From CAADGV01 sp040290295 (GTDB taxonomy: Bacteria > Bacteroidota > Ignavibacteria > UBA10030 > UBA6906): a stretch of DNA of 64,000 bases. The notes beneath the pieces were generated by a model that worked only from the letters and a program-made list of their open reading frames with translations, searched no databases and had not been told where the DNA came from. The translations under genes and the position numbers were made by a program. Of the stretch, positions 1 to 7,665 are shown piece after piece (the first letter of the stretch is position 1; every line of letters begins with the position of its first letter). The stretch lies in assembly GCA_040290295.1 (NCBI GenBank), contig PSMW01000003.1:62001-126000 (forward strand), read 5' to 3'.

Positions 1-628
1 TCCTCCCGGCGGTAAGTTCTTGCTTCACTCCTTCCAACCCGATCTTCTCCAACTTGTCCAACACGCGAAAAACATTGTGTGCCGCTTCGCGCGGTATGGC
101 TGCAAAGTCGAGCAAACTGTTCAGAACTTTTCGACTGCTGAAGCGAATGGTGAAGCGTTCGATGCCGAGGGCTTTCAGTGCGTCGTGCATCGCGCAAAGG
201 ACTTCCGCGTCGGCGGCCAGGGATGAGGTGCCGACTGTATCGAGATCGAATTGCAGAAACTCGCGAAAGCGTCCGGGATCCGGTTTGTCGGCGCGCCACA
301 CGGGCGCCACTTGATAGCGGCGAAACGGTAGGGGAAGATCAGGGTACTGTGCGACAACGCGCGCCAGCGGGACGGTCAAATCGAATCGCAAGGCGACATC
401 TTCCCCTTCCGGATTCTGAAACTTGAAAATTTGCTTCGCGCTTTCTTCGCCATACCCCAAGAGCGTGACGAGATATTCTTGAGCAGGCGTATCGAGGGGT
501 TGAAACCCGTACCGTTCGTACACCTGACGTATGGTGGCGATCATCTTCAACCGAGCATTCATCTGTGCCGGGAGATAATCGCGAAAGCCGCGAGGAAGTC
601 TTGGTTCGATGATGGTGTATTCGGGCAT
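1..628 (-). CDS. hisS: Histidine--tRNA ligase, N-terminal part (cut by window edge)
   Basis: HisS charges tRNA-His with histidine in an ATP-dependent reaction in the cytoplasm. Only about 209 N-terminal residues lie in the window; the rest runs off the left edge. The visible part has the class II synthetase start of this family: RLPRGFRDYLP at residues 10-20, GFQPLDTPAQE, RFDLTVPLAR, then FRRYQVAPVWRADKP and FREFLQFDLDTVG, which correspond to the motif 2 region. The ATG at 628 was chosen because it lies just nine residues before the conserved RLPRGFRDY; the frame stays open further upstream but offers no better start. The gene is divergent from clpS, so the 207 bases between them should hold both promoters. 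Identity is firm; completeness cannot be judged. Confidence 0.95.
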   Translation of the reverse strand, partial: MPEYTIIEPRLPRGFRDYLPAQMNARLKMIATIRQVYERYGFQPLDTPAQEYLVTLLGYGEESAKQIFKFQNPEGEDVALRFDLTVPLARVVAQYPDLPLPFRRYQVAPVWRADKPDPGRFREFLQFDLDTVGTSSLAADAEVLCAMHDALKALGIERFTIRFSSRKVLNSLLDFAAIPREAAHNVFRVLDKLEKIGLEGVKQELTAGR

Positions 629-835
629 CAGGAATTTCTCAAACAGTGGATCGGCGGCGGGACACAAAGAGTCTGTATCTTCACGCGCCTCAAATCTACC
701 AGAATTGCAGAAGGAAAGCAACGCACGCGTTCGAGCATGGCGCGCGCCATCAGCCATCGCCCTCTCCGACGCCGACGGTAGAATCTCTCACCACAAATCA
801 TTTTATTTACGCCGAGAAACAACAACGCAAAAGAC

Positions 836-1165
836 ATGGCAGAAGAGGTCGGCACACAGGAAGAGGTAGCAACGAGCATCGAGGATGTAGCCAAGGTGGT
901 TCCGCGCTACCACGTGATTCTCCTCGACGATGACGAACACACGTACGACTATGTGATCGAGATGTTGATGGACATCTTTGGCCACAGCATGAACACAGCC
1001 TATGAGATGGCGTGCGAAGTGGATGCGAACGGGCGCGTCATCGTGGATACGACACACAAAGAGCGCGCAGAGTTGAAGAAGGAACAGATCGAATCGTATG
1101 GGCCCGATTGGCGGATCCCGACATGTAAAGGTTCGATGTCCGCAACGATCGAGCCCGCCGAGTAA
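836..1165 (+). CDS. clpS: ClpS-like Clp protease adaptor, non-canonical subtype
   Basis: ClpS adaptors bind the N-domain of ClpA/ClpC and normally deliver N-degron proteins to the Clp protease. The 109-residue product has the ClpS core: YHVILLDDDEHTYDYVIEML at residues 25-44, the FGHS turn, the AYEMACEV helix and GRVIV strand. Aligning Tyr25 with Tyr28 of E. coli ClpS puts Asp31 at the position of Asn34 and Asp63 at the position of His66, two residues that hold the destabilising N-terminal amino group in the classical protein. Asp35 is kept as Asp32. The C-terminus (CKGSMSATIEPAE) is also unlike E. coli. It is therefore a ClpS-fold adaptor whose substrate choice may differ. It stands alone, divergent from hisS and convergent with the outer-membrane gene that ends 6 bases away. 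Confidence 0.88.
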   Translation: MAEEVGTQEEVATSIEDVAKVVPRYHVILLDDDEHTYDYVIEMLMDIFGHSMNTAYEMACEVDANGRVIVDTTHKERAELKKEQIESYGPDWRIPTCKGSMSATIEPAE

Positions 1166-1170
1166 AGAGC

Positions 1171-2544
1171 TTACGGCACGCGCACACGCACGCCCACACC
1201 GACCGAGCCTGTCGAATACTTCGCTCCTTCGAAGAGCAAGAGAATGTCCTCGGTCGCGAAATCGAGGTCGAATGTCCGGAAGTTGATCCCGAACCCGAAT
1301 GCGATGTGCGACCCTCCGTACCCGCCCAAGGCAACACCGGTGCGTATGGGAAGCCACGTCATGGGCTTATACTCAATCCCGAACGAAAAGCGCGGATCCT
1401 CTGTCAATGGCGAACGAGGACCTACCCCGCGCATGTACTCCAATGCGAACAGCAACTGTCCCTCGAACATCCCGCTGCCGCGGATTCTGTCGAACTGCGC
1501 GGCAACACCTACACGAAAGAGCCCGGGGAGTGTGCTGGTAAACGGCGAACCGCGTTGTGCCCCATCAGGAGTTTTCAATGCGCTGAAGACCTTCTTGAAC
1601 ACGTCAGGTTCCGTTGTGCTCACGAGTGAGTCGGAGGTTCGTTCCGCCACATCGCGCGTCCAACTGATCGAGCCGATGTTCATGAGACTGACGCCGATCG
1701 AAAGGAAATCGTCGATCCCACCCGCTATTCCGAAATCGAATCCAACGCCGTATCCGGCTGGGTCTTGGAAGAGATTGTCCAGAGGACGTGAGAGACTGTT
1801 CGTCATTGTCCATCGTGCGCGCCAAGCCACGTTGCCTGTCAATCTCCCATCGCCCGAGGTTCGCAATGAGGCATCACCGCTTTCGATTTCGTAGTAGCCG
1901 TACCCCTGAATCATCTTCACACTCACTCCGGCAGCAAGCCACTCCAAGAAGGGCGGCGGGGGAAGGAGTTGCCCGTAAGAAACGGCATACGACCGGGACC
2001 AAAAACCCTTAACCGACAGCCCCTGCACATCGAATTGCTCGCCGGGAGTCGTGCCGTAGAGGAGCAATCGGGCATACTCACGAGGCAGAATGCCGGCACC
2101 AACCAAATTATAGTCTACAGTAAAAGCAATGCTACTGGTGGTGTTGATTCGTAAGGCAATCCCGAACAGTCGGGCAGTCGCTTCAGCCGTGGAGCGCCCC
2201 TTAGGTCCTGTGAACGATTGCAGAAGAGTTTGCTTGTCCGATTCGGCAAGATTCACCAGTGGTGTTCGTGTCTTGAGATAGCGTGAGTAGAGATCGTAAG
2301 AGAAGAAATCGCTTTCGACGTACACACCGATCGGTAGGACAGTCAGGTTCATAGTTCCCCCTTCGGGCCGAGCGAGGTTGGCTGGGTTGACCCCCACAGC
2401 ATCGAGTGCCAGCGCACTTGCTACGGCAGTCCGAGCCATTCCCATCCCGCGGACGTTTGCCCTGTCCCCCGAAATTGCGTTCGGCGACAGGAAGATACTC
2501 ATCCCACAAAAAACGCCAAGCCAATGCTCCATGCTTCGTTTCAT
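1171..2544 (-). CDS. Outer-membrane beta-barrel protein, PorV/FadL-like
   Basis: The 457-residue product begins with a probable signal peptide (MKRSMEHWLGVFCGMSIFLS, cleavage near residue 25) and then RGMGMARTAVASALALDAVG followed by NPANLA, the plug-like N-terminus seen in FadL/PorV-type barrels. The rest alternates short amphipathic strands rich in aromatic and glycine residues, and ends VGVGVRVRVP, a typical terminal beta-strand. No cytoplasmic domain is visible. It should be a transport or assembly protein of the outer membrane; PorV-like members serve the type IX secretion system in this phylum, but a direct role here is inference. The start at 2544 is supported by an AAGGAGG site eight bases upstream. 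The gene stands alone, with the membrane-protein remnant upstream in the same orientation behind its own terminator. Confidence 0.7.
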   Translation of the reverse strand: MKRSMEHWLGVFCGMSIFLSPNAISGDRANVRGMGMARTAVASALALDAVGVNPANLARPEGGTMNLTVLPIGVYVESDFFSYDLYSRYLKTRTPLVNLAESDKQTLLQSFTGPKGRSTAEATARLFGIALRINTTSSIAFTVDYNLVGAGILPREYARLLLYGTTPGEQFDVQGLSVKGFWSRSYAVSYGQLLPPPPFLEWLAAGVSVKMIQGYGYYEIESGDASLRTSGDGRLTGNVAWRARWTMTNSLSRPLDNLFQDPAGYGVGFDFGIAGGIDDFLSIGVSLMNIGSISWTRDVAERTSDSLVSTTEPDVFKKVFSALKTPDGAQRGSPFTSTLPGLFRVGVAAQFDRIRGSGMFEGQLLFALEYMRGVGPRSPLTEDPRFSFGIEYKPMTWLPIRTGVALGGYGGSHIAFGFGINFRTFDLDFATEDILLLFEGAKYSTGSVGVGVRVRVP

Positions 2545-2879
2545 AGAATTGCCCTCCTTTGCAACTGAAAGAACTCCGCAAGCCCAGTAGCGACAAGTAG
2601 GGTCGCTCGATGAAATGATAGCTCTTCCCGATGAGTGTGCGGGAGGAAGTATTCTAGCTGCGGAAACGTAACGACTGTGGGTAGCAATAACTGACGAAGC
2701 AGTTCTAAAAGCAAGAATTTGCGACTACATTATTGCCCTGCCTGATGGAAAATTATTCAAGAAGCTACGCTGATTCACGTAGCCAATCATCGAACGAAAT
2801 AAAAAAATCCCGGTCCTTACGGAGCCGGGATACCCTCATTGAGGTCGAGTCTTGCTCAATGCTAACAGACAGAACGCGG
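2545..2879. other. Intergenic stretch without a gene
   Basis: This 335-base stretch has no supportable reading frame. It holds a small inverted repeat (GCTACG at 2764-2769 with CGTAGC at 2778-2783) and the terminator of the next gene at 2801-2830. The part nearest 2545 should contain the promoter of the outer-membrane protein gene, but I see no convincing -35/-10 pair. Confidence 0.6.
2801..2830 (-). terminator. Rho-independent terminator after the TAG-interrupted membrane gene
   Basis: Read on the minus strand, a GC-rich hairpin (TCCCGG on one side, CCGGGA on the other, extended by TCC/GGA around a GTAA loop) is followed directly by seven T residues. It lies about 50 bases past the second, likely original, stop of the interrupted membrane protein gene. 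This suggests the transcription unit was the full-length version. Confidence 0.85.
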
Positions 2880-3317
2880 CTACGCTGAGGATGAGCTTTG
2901 AGCCCTCGCTACCATAGCCTGCTTGCCATAGATCGCAGCAAGCACGATCCCCATAACGATGTATTCGACCAGCCCAAAGATGAACCACTTCAGGGCAAGT
3001 CCGTAGGAGATCCGCATGGCCGCGTAGGTAGCATACGCTTTCGGCACCGCCATCATCATTCCAACATAAAACCCCTATCGGATGCCTTCCATGATGCCCT
3101 TACCTTCGTAGCCCTTCGAGAAGATAAGTGTGAAGAAGAACGCAACGAATGCATAGATGAGATAGAAGATCCAGGTCTTCATTTCCTCCGAGGGGCGCCA
3201 GAGATTCTTGGTCGCCTCGTAATCCCCCGCCATGATCCCCACATTCACAGCAAACTCCAAAATCGCCAGCACGACAAAAGCCGCCACAGCACCACGCCAG
3301 AATTTCTTGTCCTTCAT
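2880..3317 (-). pseudogene. Small four-helix membrane protein interrupted by an in-frame TAG
   Basis: From ATG 3317 (perfect AGGAGG four bases upstream) the frame encodes MKDKKFWRGAVAAF and two hydrophobic segments (about residues 9-28 and 46-63), then stops at TAG in positions 3075-3077, residue 81. Without the stop the same frame continues for 64 more residues with two further hydrophobic segments (GFYVGMMMAVPKAYATYA; LKWFIFGLVEYIVMGIVLAA) and ends at a TAG in 2880-2882, shortly before a strong terminator. The frame, composition and terminator all indicate one 145-residue integral membrane protein with a nonsense codon in the middle. I do not recognise the family. A sequencing error, a real null allele or a shortened two-helix protein are all possible. 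Confidence 0.7.
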
Positions 3318-3518
3318 AGGACCTCCTGTGAATGGTTGTGTGTAGAATGAGTTGAGGGTTGAGCGGAAAAGAACGTAAGGCACTATAAGAGTACAGCTTC
3401 GGTGAAAAAAATTCAAGCACAGGAAATGTCGGAAGCGGCCCGTCCGACTTCATCGCGCAGAGAACGGTCCCACCCTAAGAGCGTTTGGGACGGCTGTTTC
3501 ACTCTTTTCGCACGACAT

Positions 3519-4463
3519 TCAATCATGTTGGCTTTCCAACCATCGCTCCGCGTCGATGGCAGCAGCGCAACCGGAACCCGCGGCTGTTACGGCTTGCCGG
3601 TACACACTATCAGCAACGTCGCCGGCGGCGAAGACTCCGGGAATGTTCGTTCTCGTGCTTCGTCCCTGAAGCTTCAGGTAGCCCATCTCATCCATCTCGA
3701 GCTGTCCTTTGAACAGATCGGTGTTAGGCTTATGACCTATCCCGATGAACACGCCATCGGTTTTCATCTCCGTGATCGCTCCTGTCATGACATTTCGCAG
3801 ACGCACGCCGGTGACTGCCTTCTTGCCATCCTCTTGCTTGCCGAGTATCTCTTCGACAACAGAATCCCAAACGAAGCCGATCTTCGGATTCTTGAAAGCG
3901 CGATCTTGCATGATCTTGGATGCGCGAAGCTGATCGCGTCGGTGCACGATCGTCACTTTGGAAGCAAACTTGGTCAGGAACGTCGCTTCTTCGATGGCAG
4001 TATCACCTCCACCCACAACGATCACTTCTTGATTCTTGAAGAAAAACCCATCGCATGTTGCGCAGGAAGAGACGCCATATCCCATGTACTCCTTTTCGGA
4101 CGGTATGCCCAGCAGTTTTGCCGATGCACCCGTTGCAACAATCACTGCATCAGCCGTGTACTCCTCCTCTTCAGCCCAAAGTTTGAAAGGACGCTGCGTG
4201 AAGTCCACCTTGGTAACAGTCTTGTAGATGGAGGTTGCCCCGAAGCGTTGTGCCTGTTCGCGCATGATCTCCATCAGTTCCGGTCCCATGATCCCCTTAG
4301 GAAAACCTGGGTAGTTTTCTACTTCCGTTGTGATCGTGAGTTGGCCCCCGGGCTGCGTACCCTCGAAGACGATCGGATTGAGGTTTGCTCGGCCTGCATA
4401 CAATGCCGCGGTGAATCCTGCCGGACCCGATCCGATGATGATAACTTTATGGTGAGATGCCAT
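3519..4463 (-). CDS. trxB: Thioredoxin-disulfide reductase
   Basis: TrxB uses NADPH and FAD to reduce thioredoxin in the cytoplasm. The 314-residue product has the expected order: FAD-binding GSGPAGFTAALYAGRA at residues 11-26, the redox pair CATC (Cys134, Cys137) inside the NADPH domain, the second Rossmann motif VVGGGDTAIEEA, and the C-terminal FAD motif GVFAAGDV. The length matches the low-molecular-weight family. ATG 4463 was chosen over the upstream in-frame ATG at 4484 because GGAGAA lies five bases before it and because the FAD motif then begins where it should. The gene is transcribed alone; queG starts upstream in the same orientation with an 84-base gap. No oddities. Confidence 0.97.
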   Translation of the reverse strand: MASHHKVIIIGSGPAGFTAALYAGRANLNPIVFEGTQPGGQLTITTEVENYPGFPKGIMGPELMEIMREQAQRFGATSIYKTVTKVDFTQRPFKLWAEEEEYTADAVIVATGASAKLLGIPSEKEYMGYGVSSCATCDGFFFKNQEVIVVGGGDTAIEEATFLTKFASKVTIVHRRDQLRASKIMQDRAFKNPKIGFVWDSVVEEILGKQEDGKKAVTGVRLRNVMTGAITEMKTDGVFIGIGHKPNTDLFKGQLEMDEMGYLKLQGRSTRTNIPGVFAAGDVADSVYRQAVTAAGSGCAAAIDAERWLESQHD

Positions 4464-4547
4464 GAGTTCTCCATTCAATGTCATTACTCTGTCACTCCTC
4501 GAACAATCGCAGGCGCAAACCGTAGGCTGCCGTCATATGAGATGTCG

Positions 4548-5504
4548 CTACCCCGCTGCGGGGGTCAAGGTAGGCTGTGAAGCTTTGAGCACTGCTTCGA
4601 TGTTTCGCTTCAAGCCGGTAATTTTCGTTCGTTTGATGGGACTACCGCGAAACTTGAGGCGAAACTCCTCCAGCGACATCTCTTTCCACTCTTCTAAGCG
4701 TGGATGGAGATTGCCGTCTCTCGGTTCGAATGCTCGCTCGTGGCTCATCGTTGCAAACTTGTGATTCCACGGACACACTTCCTGACAAATATCACATCCA
4801 TAAATCCACTGATCGAATTTCGCCGAGAGTTGCTCGTCGATGGCGCCGCGATGTTCGATCGTGAGATACGAAATGCACCGATGGGAGTCCACAACGTATG
4901 GTTGTGTAATGGCATCGGTTGGACATGCCTCGATGCACAGTGTACAGGTCCCGCAGTGGTCTGTTGCCGGCAGATCGGAGGGAAGATCGAGCGTCGTGAT
5001 CAGTTCGCCCAAAAAGATCCACGATCCGACATCCTGCGTGATGAGGTTGGTATGCTTCCCGATCCAACCGATGCCTGCTCGTTGTGCCCACACTTTCTCC
5101 ATCATGGGACCTGTGTCCACGTAATAGCGCCCATCCTCGTCGGGGAATTCAGCCTTCATCCAATCCCACAAACGTGCAAGCTTCTCAAGAACGAGATCGT
5201 GATAGTCATCTCCCCACGCATACCTGGAGATTTTGCCCGTGCCCGGCTCGTCAGCATGCCGATAGGGGGTGAAGTAGTTCAGCGCCACACAAATGACGGA
5301 CTTGGCGTTCGGAACGACAAGCCGCGGATCGATTCGCTTTTCGACGTTCCGCGCCATCCATTCCATCGTTGCGTGGTACCCCCGATGAAGCCACTCGCGA
5401 AGTCTGCTCGCCTCCTCGGTCAGCTCTTCTGCCTTTGCGATCCCCACTTTCGTAAAGCCCAGTTCGAGTGCCTTCGCCTTTATGTTGGCTACCGCTTGGT
5501 TCAT
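4548..5504 (-). CDS. queG: Epoxyqueuosine reductase
   Basis: QueG carries out the last step of queuosine biosynthesis, reducing epoxyqueuosine in tRNA with a cobalamin and two [4Fe-4S] clusters. The 318-residue product shows the QueG start (LGFTKVGIAKAEEL), the cobalamin-side region (PNAKSVICVALNYFTPY, RYAWGDDYHD), GWIGKHTNLIT, and two ferredoxin-type cluster motifs: CGTCTLCIEACPTDA and CDICQEVCPWN. Length and order match the family. Its start codon overlaps the stop of the upstream Rieske gene (ATGA at 5501-5504), so the two are translationally coupled. The iron-sulfur neighbourhood (Rieske, ferredoxin) may supply electrons, but this is inference. Confidence 0.96.
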   Translation of the reverse strand: MNQAVANIKAKALELGFTKVGIAKAEELTEEASRLREWLHRGYHATMEWMARNVEKRIDPRLVVPNAKSVICVALNYFTPYRHADEPGTGKISRYAWGDDYHDLVLEKLARLWDWMKAEFPDEDGRYYVDTGPMMEKVWAQRAGIGWIGKHTNLITQDVGSWIFLGELITTLDLPSDLPATDHCGTCTLCIEACPTDAITQPYVVDSHRCISYLTIEHRGAIDEQLSAKFDQWIYGCDICQEVCPWNHKFATMSHERAFEPRDGNLHPRLEEWKEMSLEEFRLKFRGSPIKRTKITGLKRNIEAVLKASQPTLTPAAG

Positions 5505-5860
5505 GCGACCCCTTCTTGTCCTGTCTTCCCACCACCTTCAGCTTGTTTTTCTACACCGACGAACACGTCACTTCCTTGAATCTTGACCGGATAAGTCTTT
5601 ACGCGACCGTTGCCGGTTGTGGCGATGCCTGAGTCGAGCGAGTACGTCCATCCGTGCATGGGACAGCTCACTTGCTTGGCGCATATCTCGCCCTGATGAA
5701 GCACCGAGAAATGTTGATGTGCACACACGTTGTTCAGTGCGTACACCATACCATCGACTCGGAACAATGCTATCTCCTCATCGCCGATGCATACCAAGCG
5801 CCCACGTCGGTCCGACAGCTCGTCGACGCACGCAGCACGTATGAAATCACGCTCGACCAC
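5501..5860 (-). CDS. Small Rieske [2Fe-2S] protein
   Basis: A 119-residue single-domain Rieske protein, probably a soluble cytoplasmic electron carrier. The cluster ligands are visible as Cys46-x-His48 (CAHQHF) and Cys66-x2-His69 (CPMHGWTY), followed by the usual end of the fold (VKTYPVKIQGSDVFV). There is no signal peptide or membrane anchor, so it is not the cytochrome bc-type Rieske subunit; it resembles NirD-like and dioxygenase-ferredoxin components. The start is a GTG at 5860, since no ATG precedes the conserved region in frame. It overlaps queG by four bases (ATGA) and lies 12 bases after the MBL-fold hydrolase, suggesting one operon. A partner enzyme cannot be named from the sequence. 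Confidence 0.88.
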   Translation of the reverse strand: MVERDFIRAACVDELSDRRGRLVCIGDEEIALFRVDGMVYALNNVCAHQHFSVLHQGEICAKQVSCPMHGWTYSLDSGIATTGNGRVKTYPVKIQGSDVFVGVEKQAEGGGKTGQEGVA

Positions 5861-5872
5861 TCTCTGCTTCCA

Positions 5873-6727
5873 TCATGTCAAAGATGCCAGAGGCGCAGGC
5901 TGCACGCCAACAAATCCCTTGTCCGTTCTCTGGACACGAAGCGTTTCTATCGTTGCATCGTGCTCGAGGAACAGGATCCAATTTCCCTCCGCCGCCTGGG
6001 TGAGGATTCTTTTCTTCTCTTCTAAGGTTACTAATGGACGCAGATCGTACGCCATGATCCATGGGAGCGCAACATGGGCGTGTGTCGGAACAAGATCGGC
6101 ACAATACAGCAGCGTGGTCTTCCCGTCCGAGATGACGGGAGCTTGCAGCGCCGAGGTGTGTCCGTAACACACTCGGCAGGTAATGTAGGGGAGAATTTCT
6201 CCGTCTCCTTCGGTGAAGTGCAGCATCCTTCGTTCGTGCAGTGGCACGAAATCGTCGGGAAAGAAACTCGCTCGGTCGCGCTCGGTAGGTTTGTTGGCGG
6301 CTTCCCACTGCTCGCGCTGAACGTAGTACACTGCATTCGGGAAGGCCGGCTTGATCATGCCGTTTTCACGGATCGTCGAGCCGCCGGCATGGTCGAAATG
6401 CAGGTGCGTGAGGATAACGTCGGTGATCTCCTCAGGCTTGATACCGAGCCGTGCGAGCGAGGCGACCAGGTTGCTTTTGTCGTCGTCGATCTTGTAGATT
6501 GCTCGCAGCTTCTCGTTGAATTTCGATCCATTCCCCACATCGATCAAAATCTTTTTTCCTGCACCTACCAGCAGGAGTGCGCGTGCGGCCATGTCGATGC
6601 GATTGTTCTCGTCCGGCGCAATCACCTTCTCCCATAATGTTTTCGGAACCACGCCGAACATAGCCCCGCCATCGAGGGCGAACGTTCCCGTGTTGATTGC
6701 AAACAGTTCGTAAGGACCGATTTTCAT
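5873..6727 (-). CDS. MBL-fold metallo-hydrolase
   Basis: A 284-residue metallo-beta-lactamase fold hydrolase. The metal-binding signature HLHFDHAGG is present, followed by later ligand regions (YGHTSALQAP, CADLVPTHAHV and LEHDATIETL). The N-terminus (YELFAINTGTFALDGGAMFG) is typical of the lactonase-like 'MBL fold hydrolase' subgroup. Substrate is unknown; lactonase or thioesterase activities occur in this subgroup. ATG 6727 is preferred over the 6817 start because the extra 30 residues would run through the ferredoxin gene's terminator. It is followed closely by the Rieske protein and queG. It lacks the C-terminal domain of RNase J or of glyoxalase II. Confidence 0.88.
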   Translation of the reverse strand: MKIGPYELFAINTGTFALDGGAMFGVVPKTLWEKVIAPDENNRIDMAARALLLVGAGKKILIDVGNGSKFNEKLRAIYKIDDDKSNLVASLARLGIKPEEITDVILTHLHFDHAGGSTIRENGMIKPAFPNAVYYVQREQWEAANKPTERDRASFFPDDFVPLHERRMLHFTEGDGEILPYITCRVCYGHTSALQAPVISDGKTTLLYCADLVPTHAHVALPWIMAYDLRPLVTLEEKKRILTQAAEGNWILFLEHDATIETLRVQRTDKGFVGVQPAPLASLT

Positions 6728-6775
6728 TGTCGCCGACGTGAAGATGAATGTGAGAAAGAACCTACAAACAGCAAA

Positions 6776-6803
6776 GGTCGGTCTCCCCAACGGGATACCG
6801 ACC
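6776..6803 (-). terminator. Terminator between ferredoxin and MBL hydrolase genes
   Basis: A perfect seven-base stem (GGTCGGT at 6776-6782, ACCGACC at 6797-6803) with a 14-base loop that can itself pair partly (CCCC/GGG). On the minus strand it is followed by a T-rich run. It lies 23 bases after the ferredoxin stop and before the MBL start, so it ends the ferredoxin transcript. Confidence 0.7.
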
Positions 6804-6826
6804 CTTGCACAACACAAAGGAGATGC

Positions 6827-7171
6827 TCACGCATTCTTTCGGAAATGAGATGTTGCCTCGCTCAACGGAGGGAACTCTCTGTCGGGATGCAACAACTTCG
6901 CCTTTTCGTACAATTGCTCCTCGGTCTCTACGTGATTCGGATCGGGCACGCAGCAGTCCACTGGACACACTGCCGCGCATTGTTCCTGATCGAAATGACC
7001 CACACACTCGGTGCACTTTTCGGGAACGATATAGTAAAAGTCGTTCGAGATCGGTTCGTACATTTGCCCGCCGTATTCAAACTGAACGCCGCCGGCATAA
7101 ATAGCGGTGTTGGGGCATTCAGGTTCGCACGCTCCACAGTTGATGCATTCTTCCGTAATCATCGTAGCCAT
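6827..7171 (-). CDS. fdx: Chlorobial-type 2[4Fe-4S] ferredoxin
   Basis: A 114-residue bacterial-type ferredoxin, a soluble low-potential electron carrier. The first cluster motif is CINCGACEPECPNTA (residues 8-22); the second, CTECVGHFDQEQCAAVCPVDCC, has the long insertion between its second and third cysteines that is characteristic of ferredoxins of green sulfur bacteria and relatives. An insertion between the clusters (GGQMYEPISNDFYYIVPEKC) and a 30-residue C-terminal tail also fit that group. The start at 7171 has GGAGG upstream. The gene is monocistronic or first of a unit ended by the hairpin at 6776-6803. In this group such ferredoxins feed reductive carboxylases; no such enzyme is in the window. 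Confidence 0.92.
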   Translation of the reverse strand: MATMITEECINCGACEPECPNTAIYAGGVQFEYGGQMYEPISNDFYYIVPEKCTECVGHFDQEQCAAVCPVDCCVPDPNHVETEEQLYEKAKLLHPDREFPPLSEATSHFRKNA

Positions 7172-7252
7172 AAGGAATCCTCCGTTGTATGATTCAGTTC
7201 AAAATCTTCTGCACAGCATCCACCCGTGTGGAGCAATGCAGGAATGATGAAA

Positions 7253-7612
7253 TCAGCAACACTCAATAGTCGGAATGGACAGGACGTTGGACTGCAGGGT
7301 TCCCGTTGTCCGCATCTCCTCAGCAACAAGGAGGGACGAACGAATATGCTCGACCAGCCGCGCCGTATCGATTCCCTGATAGCATGGAACGTATCGATCG
7401 AGCTTCCGGAGTGCTTTTCCGAATTGGCTGCACGCCCCTTTTGCGTTGCCGTTCGTAAGGTGGTGGAAACCCACTGCGGTTTGAATCAAGGCCTGATAGA
7501 AAAGCCTGTCCTCACCGCTGGTTTCGTTCCACAGTTTCTCCCACAAGTCGTGCGCTTCGAAGAAGTACTGCCTGTTGAACTCTTCAATACCCCGTACAAG
7601 CAGGTTATCCAT
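7253..7612 (-). CDS. DUF309 family protein
   Basis: A 119-residue protein with the DUF309 signature near its start: RGIEEFNRQYFFEAHDLWEK at residues 7-26, then QALIQTAVGFHHLTNGN. The family is small, all-helical and of unknown function; the conserved EAHD/E and H residues suggest a metal or ligand site, but no activity is established that I can name. No signal peptide or membrane segment is present. It sits between the SDR gene upstream (54-base gap) and the ferredoxin gene downstream, all on the minus strand, and may share the SDR/folD transcript. The last 15 residues (after QSNVLSIPTIECC) look unconserved. Confidence 0.85.
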   Translation of the reverse strand: MDNLLVRGIEEFNRQYFFEAHDLWEKLWNETSGEDRLFYQALIQTAVGFHHLTNGNAKGACSQFGKALRKLDRYVPCYQGIDTARLVEHIRSSLLVAEEMRTTGTLQSNVLSIPTIECC

Positions 7613-7665
7613 TCCGTCAAAAACCTAAGAAAAGTGTCGACGAATTGCAATAAGCAGTGTTGGCG

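Noticed and set aside
3467..3491. Inverted repeat GTCCCA / TGGGAC after trxB
   Set aside because: Stem is short, loop is long and no T run follows on the minus strand, so it was not called a terminator.
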